Source: an uncultured Bacteroidaceae bacterium
GTDB taxonomy: Bacteria > Bacteroidota > Bacteroidia > Bacteroidales > Bacteroidaceae
DNA length: 64,000 bases
Direction of reading: 5' to 3'
NCBI GenBank assembly: GCA_944320955.1
Contig: CALUJL010000010.1
Location: 23,677 to 87,676, forward strand
How positions within the stretch are numbered: position 1 is the stretch's first letter; every line of letters begins with the position of its first letter. Below the pieces are notes generated by a model. That model worked only from the letters and a program-made list of their open reading frames with translations. It had not been told where the DNA came from and did not search any database. Shown here one piece after another: positions 53,879 to 62,288 of the stretch. The position numbers and the translations under genes are program-made.

Positions 53879-56005
53879 CTATTTTTCGGGGAAGGGAGCG
53901 CGCCAGTTGCATCCCGCTTTCCACTCCGAGCAGCCGTAGCTTTGCCGCCCGCGCAGGATGTGTCCCCGCCCGCAGGCGGGGCAGGGCTTCCCGATGTCGG
54001 CATCCGTCACCACCGCCGCCTGCGCCTGCTTTCCGGCTGCGGCAGGCGGCTCGCCCGGAGCAGCCGCGGCCCGGGCCGCGCCGGCAGGGGCTTTGCGCCG
54101 CGGGGCCGCCGCCTTCCTGGGCGCCGGCCTGGACTTCCCGGCAGCGGGCTTGGACTCCTCGGGCGGCGCGGAGAGGCGGACGGCAGAAGTGTCGGCCTTC
54201 ACGTTGGCAACTATCGTGCAGACCATCTCCTTCAGCTCCTCCAGGAAACGGCCGGCCTCGTAGGTCTTCTTCTCCACGCCCCGCAGTTTCTTCTCCCAGA
54301 GGCCCGTGAGTTCCGCGCTCTTGAGCAGCTCTTCGCGGATGAGCCCTATGAGACCGACACCCGTGGGCGTGGCAACCAGGTTTTTGCGCTCCTTGCGGAT
54401 GTAGTGGCGCTTGAAGAGCGTCTCGATGATGGCGGCGCGCGTCGAGGGGCGGCCTATGCCGTTCTCCTTCAGGGCGTCGCGCAGTTCCTCGTTCTCCACC
54501 GTCTTTCCGGCCGTCTCCATGGCGCGCAGGAGGGTGGCCTCCGTATAAGGCTTGGGCGGCTGCGTCCACTTCTCGGCCAGCGCGGGGGTGTGCGGCCCGC
54601 TTTCCCCCGGCGTGAAGGCGGGCAGCGTGCGCTCCTCCTCGTCGGCCTTGCCGCCCTCTTCCGCCGCCGGGGCGGGGGCATCCCCGGCCGGCCCCTGCGC
54701 GGAGGAGGAGGGGAGGCGGTAGTCGAAGACCGCGCGCCAGCCCGGCGAGAGGATCTGCTTGCCCGTCGCCTTGAAAGGCACGCCGCCCGAGGCGCCGAGC
54801 ACCGTGGTGGTGGAGATTTTGCAGTCAGGATAGAACACGGCGATGAAGCGCCGCGCGATCAGGTCGTAGACCTTCTGCTCCCTCCCGGCAAGGCCGCGGG
54901 GGTCGACGCCCGTGGGAATGATGGCGTGGTGGTCGGTGACTTTCGAATTGTCGAACACCTTTTTCGACTTGGGCAGCGCCTTGCCCTGGAGGAGCGGGGC
55001 TGTCAGCTCGGCATAAGGCGAGAGCCCGCGCAGCGTGGCGGGGCACTTGGCGTAAATATCGTCGCTCAAAAACGTGGTGTCCACTCGCGGATAAGTCGTA
55101 AACTTGCGCTCGTAGAGCGACTGGATGAGCTGCAAAGTTTCTTCGGCCGAGAAGGAATAGCGTTTGTTGCACTCCACCTGGAGCGAAGTCAGGTCGAAAA
55201 GGCGCGGCGCGTACTCGGTTCCCCGCTTGACCGCTACGTCTGTCACCTCAAAGGGCTCGTGTTCGATGCGGGCGAGGGCCTCTTTTCCCTCCTCCTCGGT
55301 GGCGAAACGGCCCTTCGCGGCGGAGAAAACGGTGTCGCGGTACGTGGTTTTGAGCTCCCAGTACGGCTCGGACACGAAATTCTCTATCTCTTTCTGCCGG
55401 TTGACTATGAGCGCGAGCGTAGGGGTCTGCACCCGTCCGATGGAAAGCACCTGCTTTTGGCGGCCGTACTTGAGGGTATAGAGGCGCGTGGCGTTCATTC
55501 CGAGCAGCCAGTCGCCGATGGCGCGCGAAAGTCCTGCCTCGTAGAGCGATTGGAAGTCGGCTTGGTCGCGAAGCTGGCGGAAGCCTTCGCGAATGCTCTC
55601 CTCCGTGAGCGAGGAAATCCAGAGCCTTTTTACGGGACATGCGGCGCGGGCCTTCTGCATGACCCAGCGCTGGATGAGTTCGCCCTCTTGTCCGGCATCG
55701 CCGCAGTTGATGATTTCGTCGGCGTGCTGCATGAGCTGCTCGATGATGCGGAACTGTTTCTCGTAGGTCTTGTCGGGGATGAGCTTTATGCCGAAGCGCG
55801 GGGGAATCATCGGCAGGTATTCCAGCCGCCAGCCCTTCCACTCCGGCGTATAGTCGTGGGGCTCTTTCAGAGTGCAGAGGTGGCCGAAGGTCCAAGTTAC
55901 CTGGTATCCGTTTCCTTCCATATAGCCTTCGCGGCGCGAGTGCGCCCCGAGTACGGAAGCTATCTCGCGCGCCACGCTGGGTTTCTCGGCGATGCAGACA
56001 ATCAT
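53879..56005 (-). CDS. topB: DNA topoisomerase III
   Basis: Type IA topoisomerase, 708 residues. The TOPRIM domain begins MIVCIAEKPSVAREIASVLG with INCGDAGQEGELIQRW. Other core motifs are LSIGRVQTPTLALIV and the active-site tyrosine in FTTYPRVDTTFLSDD. Two additions stand out: a Pro/Glu/Ala-rich insertion near residue 465 (PAPAAEEGGKADEEER) and a basic Ala/Pro/Lys-rich linker near 625-670. The C-terminal zinc ribbon (CPACGRG...YGCSEWKAGC) is complete. Chromosomal in context, with no mobile-element genes beside it. Confidence 0.95.
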   Translation of the reverse strand: MIVCIAEKPSVAREIASVLGAHSRREGYMEGNGYQVTWTFGHLCTLKEPHDYTPEWKGWRLEYLPMIPPRFGIKLIPDKTYEKQFRIIEQLMQHADEIINCGDAGQEGELIQRWVMQKARAACPVKRLWISSLTEESIREGFRQLRDQADFQSLYEAGLSRAIGDWLLGMNATRLYTLKYGRQKQVLSIGRVQTPTLALIVNRQKEIENFVSEPYWELKTTYRDTVFSAAKGRFATEEEGKEALARIEHEPFEVTDVAVKRGTEYAPRLFDLTSLQVECNKRYSFSAEETLQLIQSLYERKFTTYPRVDTTFLSDDIYAKCPATLRGLSPYAELTAPLLQGKALPKSKKVFDNSKVTDHHAIIPTGVDPRGLAGREQKVYDLIARRFIAVFYPDCKISTTTVLGASGGVPFKATGKQILSPGWRAVFDYRLPSSSAQGPAGDAPAPAAEEGGKADEEERTLPAFTPGESGPHTPALAEKWTQPPKPYTEATLLRAMETAGKTVENEELRDALKENGIGRPSTRAAIIETLFKRHYIRKERKNLVATPTGVGLIGLIREELLKSAELTGLWEKKLRGVEKKTYEAGRFLEELKEMVCTIVANVKADTSAVRLSAPPEESKPAAGKSRPAPRKAAAPRRKAPAGAARAAAAPGEPPAAAGKQAQAAVVTDADIGKPCPACGRGHILRGRQSYGCSEWKAGCNWRAPFPEK

Positions 56006-56032
56006 AGGCTTAAGAATCGGTTTTTCAATGCA

Positions 56033-56041
56033 AAGATACTA
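56033..56041 (-). promoter_or_regulatory. -7 box for topB
   Basis: Minus strand TATCTTTGC, full match; leader about 22 nt. Confidence 0.72.
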
Positions 56042-56071
56042 AAGTTTCGGGGCAGACGGCTCATGGAGCGG

Positions 56072-56153
56072 GCTGCATCTTCCGGAAAAAAGTGCAGGCG
56101 CTTCCGGGAAAAAGCGCAAGGGCTTTCCGCCAAAAGCGGCAGCGCTTTTTCCC
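56072..56153. repeat. Repeat cluster between radical SAM gene and topB
   Basis: Units with cores GCTGCATC, TGCAGGCG, CGCAAGGG and CGGCAGCG; linkers TTCCGG and TTCCGCC. Confidence 0.87.
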
Positions 56154-56191
56154 CGGCGCGGCTGCGGAGGGGGAGAAAGGGGAAGGAGGGA

Positions 56192-57250
56192 TCAGAGCTC
56201 CAGGAAGTGGCAGTTACGGCAGAAGGGTGGCGCCTGGTTCTTCCGGTGCAGGGCACGGAAGGAGCGGTAGTTGAAGGAGTTGAGCAGGTCTATGACCTTT
56301 CCGTCGGCCACGTTGCCGAAGTTCAGCTCCTTGGGGAAGGGTTTGGCGCAGCAGGGCACGAGGTAGCCGTCCCAAGTGATGTAGAAATGCGACCAAGGGA
56401 AAGGGCATTTCCTGAATCCCGGCCGTCCCGGGAAGCCGAGTCCCGTGACTTCTACCCCGGGGCAGCGGCGCGCGGCCTCCTCGGCCCCGGCCTTGAGGCG
56501 GAGGAACTCGGGGGAGCGGAAATAAGCGTAGTAGGAAGCATCGAGCTCCGTGGCGGCCACAAGGTTGAAGTAGGTGAAGTTGAGATAAGGCACGCCTACG
56601 GCGTGGGCGAATTCCACCAGCGCGGCCATCTGCGGGGCTGTCTCTTTGGTGATGACGGTGTTGAGCATCACGTCCACCCCTGCCGCGCGGGCCCGGGGAA
56701 GGAGGGCCCGCAGGTTCTCTTCCAGGCGGGCGAAACGCGCGCCCCGGCGCACTTGTTCGTAGACGGCTCCCGTGCCGTCGGTGGAGACCTGTATGGCGTC
56801 GACGTAGGGGAGCAGGGCTTCGGCTTGCTCCACGAAGCGCGGCACCTGGGCATTGGTAGAGAGGGAGATGACAACCGAGGGCTTCTTCTGGCGGATGTAG
56901 CGGGCGATTTCCAGGAGATGGGGGTATAAAAAGGTTTCTCCCATGCCCGTCAGGCCGATGGAGTCGAGGCGGGGCAGGAGCTGGTCTATGATGCTTTTGG
57001 CGCGCTGCGGCGGCATGAATCCCCGGTCCATGCTGCGGCCGTAGGCGTATTCGCGGGCGCAGGTGGTGCAGTGCAGGTTGCATTGGTTGGACAACTCGAG
57101 CATCACGTTGGAGGGATAGGCCACGCTTTTCGAGCGGAAGAGCCGCAGAAGCAAGGCATGGAGCTTGTTTGCGGCATAAGGGAGGAGGGAGAAGTCCCAG
57201 CGCGTGCGGCGCAGGACGGTGGAGATGCGGTGCAGATGGCGGCGGTTCAT
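56192..57250 (-). CDS. Radical SAM/SPASM protein
   Basis: 352 residues. The radical SAM cluster motif reads LELSNQCNLHCTTCARE (CxxxCxxC, about residue 53), followed by GLTGMGETFLYPHL and a partial TIM barrel (STDGTGAVYEQVRRG). The C-terminal SPASM part has CPFPWSHFYITWDGYLVPCCAKPFPKELNFGN and FCRNCHF. Relatives activate small peptides or modify cell-surface compounds; no precursor peptide is visible nearby. It lies 80 bp downstream of the metallopeptidase gene. Confidence 0.9.
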   Translation of the reverse strand: MNRRHLHRISTVLRRTRWDFSLLPYAANKLHALLLRLFRSKSVAYPSNVMLELSNQCNLHCTTCAREYAYGRSMDRGFMPPQRAKSIIDQLLPRLDSIGLTGMGETFLYPHLLEIARYIRQKKPSVVISLSTNAQVPRFVEQAEALLPYVDAIQVSTDGTGAVYEQVRRGARFARLEENLRALLPRARAAGVDVMLNTVITKETAPQMAALVEFAHAVGVPYLNFTYFNLVAATELDASYYAYFRSPEFLRLKAGAEEAARRCPGVEVTGLGFPGRPGFRKCPFPWSHFYITWDGYLVPCCAKPFPKELNFGNVADGKVIDLLNSFNYRSFRALHRKNQAPPFCRNCHFLEL

Positions 57251-57269
57251 GGGCAGGGGTATAAGGAAA

Positions 57270-57301
57270 GGACAGGCCCCGGGCAGGTGCGGGGGCTGTC
57301 C
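57270..57301. terminator. Hairpin between metallopeptidase and radical SAM genes
   Basis: GGACAG-G-CCCC paired with GGGG-G-CTGTCC. The flanking T-tract is weak (CTTTCCTT on the minus strand), so it may attenuate and not fully terminate. Confidence 0.5.
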
Positions 57302-57329
57302 TTCTGTCAGGAAACGGCAGAGCGGCCTC

Positions 57330-58013
57330 CTATTCGCGGCGGCTCATGTAGATCATAATGTAGTATATCAGGTTGGCAAGCGATGCCAGAGCGGCCACGA
57401 CGTAGGTGTAGGCGGCGGCGCGCAGGGCGCTGGAGGCTTGCGAATGATTGTAGGAATTGGTGACTCCGGCGCGGTTGAGCCAGACAAGGGCGCGGCGGCT
57501 GGCATCGATTTCCACCGGCAGGGTGATGAAGGAGAAGAGCGTGGTGGTGGCAAAAAGGATGATGCCTCCGAGCAAAAGGTTCTGCCCCAGCGGGCTGCCC
57601 ATAAGGAACATTCCGCCCAGGATGAGCCACATGACCCACTGCGAGGCGAAGCTTACGACGGGCACGAGGGCGCTCCTCATCTTGAGCGGCGCATAAGCCC
57701 GGGCGTGCTGCACGGCGTGCCCGCACTCGTGGGCAGCCACGGCGGCGGCGGCCACGGAGCAACTGCCGTAGACGCTCTCGCTGAGGTTGACGGTCTTGCT
57801 GGCCGGATTGTAATGGTCGGTCAGGTGTCCGCTGGTACTGGTAACGGTCACGTCGTAAATCCCATTGTCGACCAGCATCTTGCGCGCCACGTCGGCGCCC
57901 GTCATGCCGTTCTGGATGGGAATCTTGGAGTACTTCTTGAATTTGCTCTGCAGGGAAGCCTGGACAGCGTAGCTGACGACGGCAATCCCGATGAATAGAA
58001 TCCAATAAATCAT
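57330..58013 (-). CDS. YugP-like neutral zinc metallopeptidase, membrane bound
   Basis: 227 residues of the zinc metallopeptidase family typified by Bacillus YugP. N-terminal membrane segment (YWILFIGIAVVSYAV), the zinc motif AAHECGHAVQHARAY (HExxH, about residue 95), then a three-helix membrane region and EIDASRRALVWL. The active site may face the cytoplasm. Function unknown, probably membrane-protein turnover. It sits between glycosyltransferase and radical SAM genes, all minus strand. Confidence 0.9.
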   Translation of the reverse strand: MIYWILFIGIAVVSYAVQASLQSKFKKYSKIPIQNGMTGADVARKMLVDNGIYDVTVTSTSGHLTDHYNPASKTVNLSESVYGSCSVAAAAVAAHECGHAVQHARAYAPLKMRSALVPVVSFASQWVMWLILGGMFLMGSPLGQNLLLGGIILFATTTLFSFITLPVEIDASRRALVWLNRAGVTNSYNHSQASSALRAAAYTYVVAALASLANLIYYIMIYMSRRE

Positions 58014-58049
58014 AGTTGTCTTATTAAGAATTTAGGTGGTTGTTCCGGT

Positions 58050-58118
58050 GAAAAGTTGCAGGGCTTTTCTGAAAAAGTGGCAGCACTTTCGGGCGAAAGC
58101 GACAGCGCTTTTACGAAG
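58050..58118. repeat. Repeat cluster overlapping the end of the glycosyltransferase gene
   Basis: Three units, cores TTGCAGGG, TGGCAGCA and CGACAGCG. The last unit overlaps the final codons and stop of the glycosyltransferase gene (58111). Confidence 0.83.
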
Positions 58119-59145
58119 AAGTCCTTGCAAATAGTTTGCCAAATGTAGTGATTCTTTTTAGATAATACGCCACAATCAGACTTTTGGGATAGTAGCCCGG
58201 CCATTCGGCACAGGTGGCAGCCTGCTGAAGGCGCTCCCTGTCGGGGCGAAAGGAGGGCTTGCTCCGGCGGTAGTCGCGGCGCGCGCGCAGGACGGCGCGG
58301 AAGTCTCCCCACTTGCCCTGCGCCAGGAAGGCCATCGCGGCCAGGCAGTCCAGCAGCAGGCGCACGCGCATGACGGGGCGCAGCCGCGCGGGAGGGAGGT
58401 TCTTGTAGAGCATCCAGAGATTGTTGCGGAAGTTGAGGTAGGTCTTGCGGGGGTTGGTCTTGTTGAGCGTGCCGCCGCCCAGATGGTAGACTGTGCTTTG
58501 GGGCACGCAGGCCACGCGCCGCCCGCGGGAGTTGAGGCGCCAGCAGAAATCGATCTCCTCCATGTGGGCAAAGAAGCGGGCGTCGAACCCGCCCAATGCG
58601 CGGAAGTCGGCCGTGCGCACCAGCAGGGCGGCGCCCGTGGCCCAGAAGATTTCTGCCGAAGTGTCATACTGCCCTCGGTCTTCCTCTACCACGTCCATCA
58701 CGCGGCCGCGGCAGAAGGGGTAGCCGTAGGCGTCGATCCAGCCGCCGCACGCCCCGGCAAACTCGAAGCGGGTGCGCTCCTTGAGGCTCCGCACCTTGGG
58801 CTGGCAGGCGGCGACCTGCGGGTGGGTGTCCATGAAGTGGAGCAGCGGGGGGAGCCATCCGGCGGCGGGCTCCACGTCGGAATTGAGCAGAAGGGCGTAT
58901 TCGCTCCCCACTTCCTGCAAGGCGCGGTTGTAGCCTTCGGCAAAACCGTAGTTGCGGTCGAGCAGGATGAGCCGCACCTCGGGGAAGTCGCGGCGCAGGA
59001 GGGGGAGGGAATCGTCGGTGGAGGCATTGTCGGCCACTACCACTTCCACTCCCTCCACGCAGAGGGAATGGCGGAGGACGCTGGGGAGATACTGCCGCAT
59101 CATGCGGCTTCCGTTCCAGTTGAGTATGACGATGGAGAGTTTCAT
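58111..59145 (-). CDS. Family 2 glycosyltransferase (rhamnosyl/WcaE-like)
   Basis: GT-A inverting transferase of 344 residues: KLSIVILNWNGSRMMRQYLPSVL, VVVADNASTDDSLPLLRRDF, LLLNSDVEPAAGWLPPLL (metal-binding NSD) and the acceptor-side motif FFAHMEEIDFCWRLNSRG. The C-terminus is basic. Donor and acceptor are unknown; most likely a surface polysaccharide. It lies 9 bp after mtaB, an odd but common pairing in Bacteroidales operons. Confidence 0.92.
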   Translation of the reverse strand: MKLSIVILNWNGSRMMRQYLPSVLRHSLCVEGVEVVVADNASTDDSLPLLRRDFPEVRLILLDRNYGFAEGYNRALQEVGSEYALLLNSDVEPAAGWLPPLLHFMDTHPQVAACQPKVRSLKERTRFEFAGACGGWIDAYGYPFCRGRVMDVVEEDRGQYDTSAEIFWATGAALLVRTADFRALGGFDARFFAHMEEIDFCWRLNSRGRRVACVPQSTVYHLGGGTLNKTNPRKTYLNFRNNLWMLYKNLPPARLRPVMRVRLLLDCLAAMAFLAQGKWGDFRAVLRARRDYRRSKPSFRPDRERLQQAATCAEWPGYYPKSLIVAYYLKRITTFGKLFARTSS

Positions 59146-59154
59146 CAGGGGAGG

Positions 59155-60498
59155 TCAGTCTTGTCCGCTGCCGCCGGAGGCAAGAAGCAGGGCGGTCTCG
59201 TCGGAATTGAAGCCACCGAGGCGGACATCCGTTATGTGGTTGTCCAGCTCGGGGCAGTCGGGGCGCTCCACACGTATGTAGTTTTCGGTGAAGCCGTGCA
59301 TGGGTTCGCCCGGACGGGCGTGCTCCCAGAGGACGCGTGCGGCGCGGCCGATGTGGCGGCGGTAGAAGTCTTTTGTCTTTTTCTCCGAGAGGTCGAGCAG
59401 GAGACGGCTGCGCTCGTGTTTCACCTCGGGCGGCACAATGGGAGTGATCTGCAGGGCCTTCGTGCCGGGACGCTCGGAGTAGGAGAAGACGTGGAGCTGG
59501 GCAAAGTCGGAACGGCTGAGGAAGTCGTAGGTCTCGCGGAAGAGGCTTTCCGTCTCGCCCCGCATGCCTACGATGACGTCGATGCCGATGAAGACGTCGG
59601 GCATGGCGGCGTGGATGCGGTCGAGGAGCGAGGCAAAGAGCGCCGTGTCGTAGCGCCGGCGCATGAGACGCAGTACCTCGTCGCTGCCGCTCTGCAGGGG
59701 AATGTGGAAATGGGGCATGAACTTCCGGCTCGCGGCCATGAAGTCTATCACGTCGCCGCCTATCAAATCGGGCTCCAGGCTCGACACCCTGTAACGCTCG
59801 ATGCCCTCCACGCCGTCCAGGGCGCGGAGCAAATCGATGAAACGCTCTCCCGTGGTCTTGCCGAAGTCGCCTATGTTGACGCCCGTGAGCACTATCTCCT
59901 TGCCGCCTTCGGCCGCCACTTTCCCGGCCTGCTCCTGCAGGGAGCGGACCGGGGCGTTGCGGCTCCTGCCGCGGGCCAGCGGGATGGTGCAGTAAGAGCA
60001 GAAGTAGTCGCAGCCGTCCTGCACCTTGAGAAAATAGCGCGTCCTGCCGCCGCAGCTGCAACTGGGCGCAAAGGAGCGGATGTCGCGGAAGGGGGAGACG
60101 AAGGCGCCGCGGCAGGACTCGTCGGCGGGATGCTCCAGGAGGCGGGCAAGATAGCGGGGCAACTGCCCTTTTTGCTCGGCGCCGAGCACGAGGTCCACTC
60201 CCTCCATCCGGGCGATGGCCTCGGGCTTGAGCTGCGCGTAGCAGCCGGTGACCACGATCCGCGCACCGGGATGCCGCCGCCGCGCGGCATGGATGGCCTG
60301 GCGGCACTTCTTGTCGGCCACTTCGGTGACGGAGCATGTGTTGATGATGCACAGGTCGGCCACCTCGCCGCGGCGCACCTCGCGCACGCCGGCCTCGCGC
60401 AGGAGGCGGGCCAGAGTGGAGGTTTCCGAAAAATTCAGCTTGCAGCCCAGCGTATAGTAGGCGGCTTTCTTGTCTTGAAAGCAGGAAGTGTCGACCAT
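59155..60498 (-). CDS. mtaB: tRNA t6A37 methylthiotransferase
   Basis: Radical SAM enzyme that converts t6A37 to ms2t6A37 in ANN-decoding tRNAs. 447 residues: the UPF0004 domain with Cys ligands at TLGCKLN, INTCSVTEVADKKCRQ and TGCYAQ. The radical SAM motif KVQDGCDYFCSYCTIPLARGRSR (CxxxCxxC) and the C-terminal TRAM-like domain follow. The first motif TLGCKLNFSET separates MtaB from MiaB and RimO. The ATG lies about 7 bp after a -7 box, so its mRNA is probably leaderless. Confidence 0.95.
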   Translation of the reverse strand: MVDTSCFQDKKAAYYTLGCKLNFSETSTLARLLREAGVREVRRGEVADLCIINTCSVTEVADKKCRQAIHAARRRHPGARIVVTGCYAQLKPEAIARMEGVDLVLGAEQKGQLPRYLARLLEHPADESCRGAFVSPFRDIRSFAPSCSCGGRTRYFLKVQDGCDYFCSYCTIPLARGRSRNAPVRSLQEQAGKVAAEGGKEIVLTGVNIGDFGKTTGERFIDLLRALDGVEGIERYRVSSLEPDLIGGDVIDFMAASRKFMPHFHIPLQSGSDEVLRLMRRRYDTALFASLLDRIHAAMPDVFIGIDVIVGMRGETESLFRETYDFLSRSDFAQLHVFSYSERPGTKALQITPIVPPEVKHERSRLLLDLSEKKTKDFYRRHIGRAARVLWEHARPGEPMHGFTENYIRVERPDCPELDNHITDVRLGGFNSDETALLLASGGSGQD

Positions 60499-60504
60499 AG
60501 GGCA

Positions 60505-60513
60505 GCAAAGATA
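60505..60513 (-). promoter_or_regulatory. -7 box for mtaB (leaderless)
   Basis: Minus strand TATCTTTGC; ATG begins 6-7 bp downstream, too close for a normal leader. Confidence 0.7.
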
Positions 60514-60563
60514 CGCTTTTTTGCCGGCACTGGGACGGATTTATACCTTTATTAAATAATAAA

Positions 60564-60633
60564 GGCCGCTTCCGCGCTCTGCGGAAACGGCCCGATGGGA
60601 TAAAAAAAAGTCCGGTGAAGCGCACCAGACTTT
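60564..60633 (-). terminator. Tandem terminators after the small lipoprotein gene
   Basis: Nearest the gene, AGTCTGGTG / CACCGGACT (one mismatch) at 60610-60633 on the minus strand, followed by a run of eight T residues. A second hairpin GGCCG-TTCCGC / GCGGAA-CGGCC lies at 60564-60592, followed by TTTATTATTT. Confidence 0.85.
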
Positions 60634-60670
60634 CAATACTCTCTTTTAGTTTTCGCGTAATCTTCGCCGA

Positions 60671-60847
60671 TTAAGCGTTGGCGCTGTCGGTAGCAGCGGT
60701 GTCAACAGCAGCAGTGTCAGCAGCGGTAGTGTCAACTACTACAGCAGCGCTGTCGGTGGTAGCAGCAACGTTGTCAGCGGATTTGCTGCAAGAAGAAGCG
60801 AAAGATACGGCTGCAACAGCAGCAAACATCAAAACTAACTTTTTCAT
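60671..60847 (-). CDS. Very small Ala/Asp/Thr-rich lipoprotein
   Basis: 58 residues: MKKLVLMFAAVAAVSFASSC, with lipobox FASSC (Cys20), then a mature part of only 38 residues made of Ala, Asp, Thr, Val and Ser (repeats of DTAA/DSA). No Lys follows SKSADN. Codons are strongly biased to GCT, GTT, TCT and ACC, unlike the GC-ending neighbours and like groEL, which suggests very high expression. It has its own promoter and tandem terminators. Short lipoproteins of this type occur in Bacteroidota; function unknown. Confidence 0.85.
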   Translation of the reverse strand: MKKLVLMFAAVAAVSFASSCSKSADNVAATTDSAAVVVDTTAADTAAVDTAATDSANA

Positions 60848-60907
60848 TTTCCTTTTGTTTTTAAAAACTGTGATACAATATTCGTTTAGTTGCTCTCTTA
60901 AAACGCT

Positions 60908-60916
60908 GCAAAGGTA
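60908..60916 (-). promoter_or_regulatory. -7 box for the small lipoprotein
   Basis: Minus strand TACCTTTGC, full match; AT-rich DNA upstream (60917-61000). Leader about 55 nt. Confidence 0.75.
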
Positions 60917-61147
60917 TATACTTTTTTCTGAATGTGTTCTGCAACATATCGTTTTTTTGCAATAATTTAGAGAAAAAACTTTTGTTTACAGGAGAAAAGC
61001 CGAGGCGGAATCCGTATTCTACGCTGATAAACAAGTGGTTAAGCCTTCCTCCTCCGCCTGCCAGGCCTCCCGGGGACGGCCGCACGCACCGCAGAAAAAG
61101 GAAAAAAGCGCCACGAAAAGGGCAGAAAAGAACTGCGGGAAAGCAAA
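60917..61147. other. Intergenic stretch, AT-rich upstream half, no gene seen
   Basis: 60917-61030 is AT-rich and could be an UP-like or regulatory region for the small lipoprotein. The rest is GC-rich and holds no gene I can support. Confidence 0.4.
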
Positions 61148-61210
61148 AAAAGCGCTGCCGCTTTTCCCGAAAAGTGCAGGGACTTTTCCGGAAAAGCGGC
61201 AGTACTTTCT
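61148..61210. repeat. Repeat cluster after the PepSY-like lipoprotein gene
   Basis: Three units with cores CGCTGCCG, TGCAGGGA and CGGCAGTA; the junction reads CTTTTCCCGAAAAG and CTTTTCCGGAAAAG. Confidence 0.88.
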
Positions 61211-61251
61211 GCCCACCCCGGCGCGGCGGCCGGAAGAAGGGGGGAAGGGAT

Positions 61252-62136
61252 TCAGTCAGGGACCACGTCGACCGACGCCCCGTCGGCAGAGACTTTCAGA
61301 TTGAAGCCCAAGTCGTCCAACTCAACCAGGTAGTAGTCGCCGGAGGGAGTCTCTACCCACTCCGCATCGTCCGGCCTATGGCCCGGAAACCGCTCCTGCG
61401 CCGCTTGGAGCACGGCCTGCGGCACCTGGCTCAAGGGCAGCTCGGTACGGCTCGAAAGCCACTCCCCGTCGAGCGCAAAGCGGGCCTCGATGCTGCGCAG
61501 GCCCTGCACCAGGTCGACCTCATAGTAGCGGCCGTCCTCGCGGTCGAGCTCCACAATGCGCGCCTCGGGGTAGCGCTCGGCCAGGAACGCGCCTATCGTC
61601 TCCGGAACCGGCGAAGGGATAAGGCCTCCGTCCGGCCCGCTGTGGTGGCCGCCGTCGCTCCACTCGCGCACGAGCGTGCCGTTCTCGTCGAAGAGGAGGC
61701 CTGCCTCGCGGTCATCGTAGCTCTCCACCTCGATGCGGTAAGCGGCGGCATACCCGTTGCGGTCCACATAGTCTATGTCTTCCACCACCCAGGGCGCCTG
61801 CGCATAGGCTGTGGCCTCGAAGCCGGCGCGCACGGCCTCCGGCAGATTGGCCAGGCTGCGGCCGCAGTCGACCTCGCTCATAATCCAGGAAGAGCTGCCC
61901 CGGTCGAACCAGACTTCATGCTCGCGGCCGTCTTTGCGGAACTCGGCCACGAAGTAAGCGCCCTCGCGCTCCCACTCCACCTGCGCAACAGGGCCGTATT
62001 TGCCCTCCAGCGAGGTGCGCACGGCGGCAGGGACGGAGAAGGGCTGAGGGTCATCGTCGTCGTCGCTGCAGGAGGTGAAAACCAATGCGCCTGCGGCGCA
62101 GAACACTGTAGCGGCAAGGAATTTCCAACTTTTCAT
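61252..62136 (-). CDS. PepSY-like lipoprotein
   Basis: 294-residue lipoprotein; lipobox VFTSC (about residue 23) followed by SDDDDD, an acidic run typical of surface-exported Bacteroidota lipoproteins. Two to three PepSY-like (BVU_2526-type) repeats follow: VPAAVRTSLEGKYGPVAQVEWEREGAYFVAEFRKDGREHEVWFD (about 35), VPETIGAFLAERYPEARIVELDREDGRYYEVDLV (about 175) and VPQAVLQAAQERFPGHRPDDAEWVETPSGDYYLVEL (about 240). Function unknown; such proteins may bind or inhibit envelope proteases. Confidence 0.87.
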   Translation of the reverse strand: MKSWKFLAATVFCAAGALVFTSCSDDDDDPQPFSVPAAVRTSLEGKYGPVAQVEWEREGAYFVAEFRKDGREHEVWFDRGSSSWIMSEVDCGRSLANLPEAVRAGFEATAYAQAPWVVEDIDYVDRNGYAAAYRIEVESYDDREAGLLFDENGTLVREWSDGGHHSGPDGGLIPSPVPETIGAFLAERYPEARIVELDREDGRYYEVDLVQGLRSIEARFALDGEWLSSRTELPLSQVPQAVLQAAQERFPGHRPDDAEWVETPSGDYYLVELDDLGFNLKVSADGASVDVVPD

Positions 62137-62185
62137 AATCGTCTCGTTTTTAAGTTATCCGTATTTTCTGTCTGAAATCACACGG

Positions 62186-62194
62186 GCAAAGGTA
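62186..62194 (-). promoter_or_regulatory. -7 box for the PepSY-like lipoprotein
   Basis: Minus strand TACCTTTGC, full match; leader about 45 nt. Confidence 0.7.
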
Positions 62195-62288
62195 ACAGGG
62201 ACTTTCTGAAATGATTTTGAAATCCCGCAGGAAAGAGAAAAAAATCCCCCGGACGCTTCACTGAACGACCGGGGGAAAAAGAAATCTC

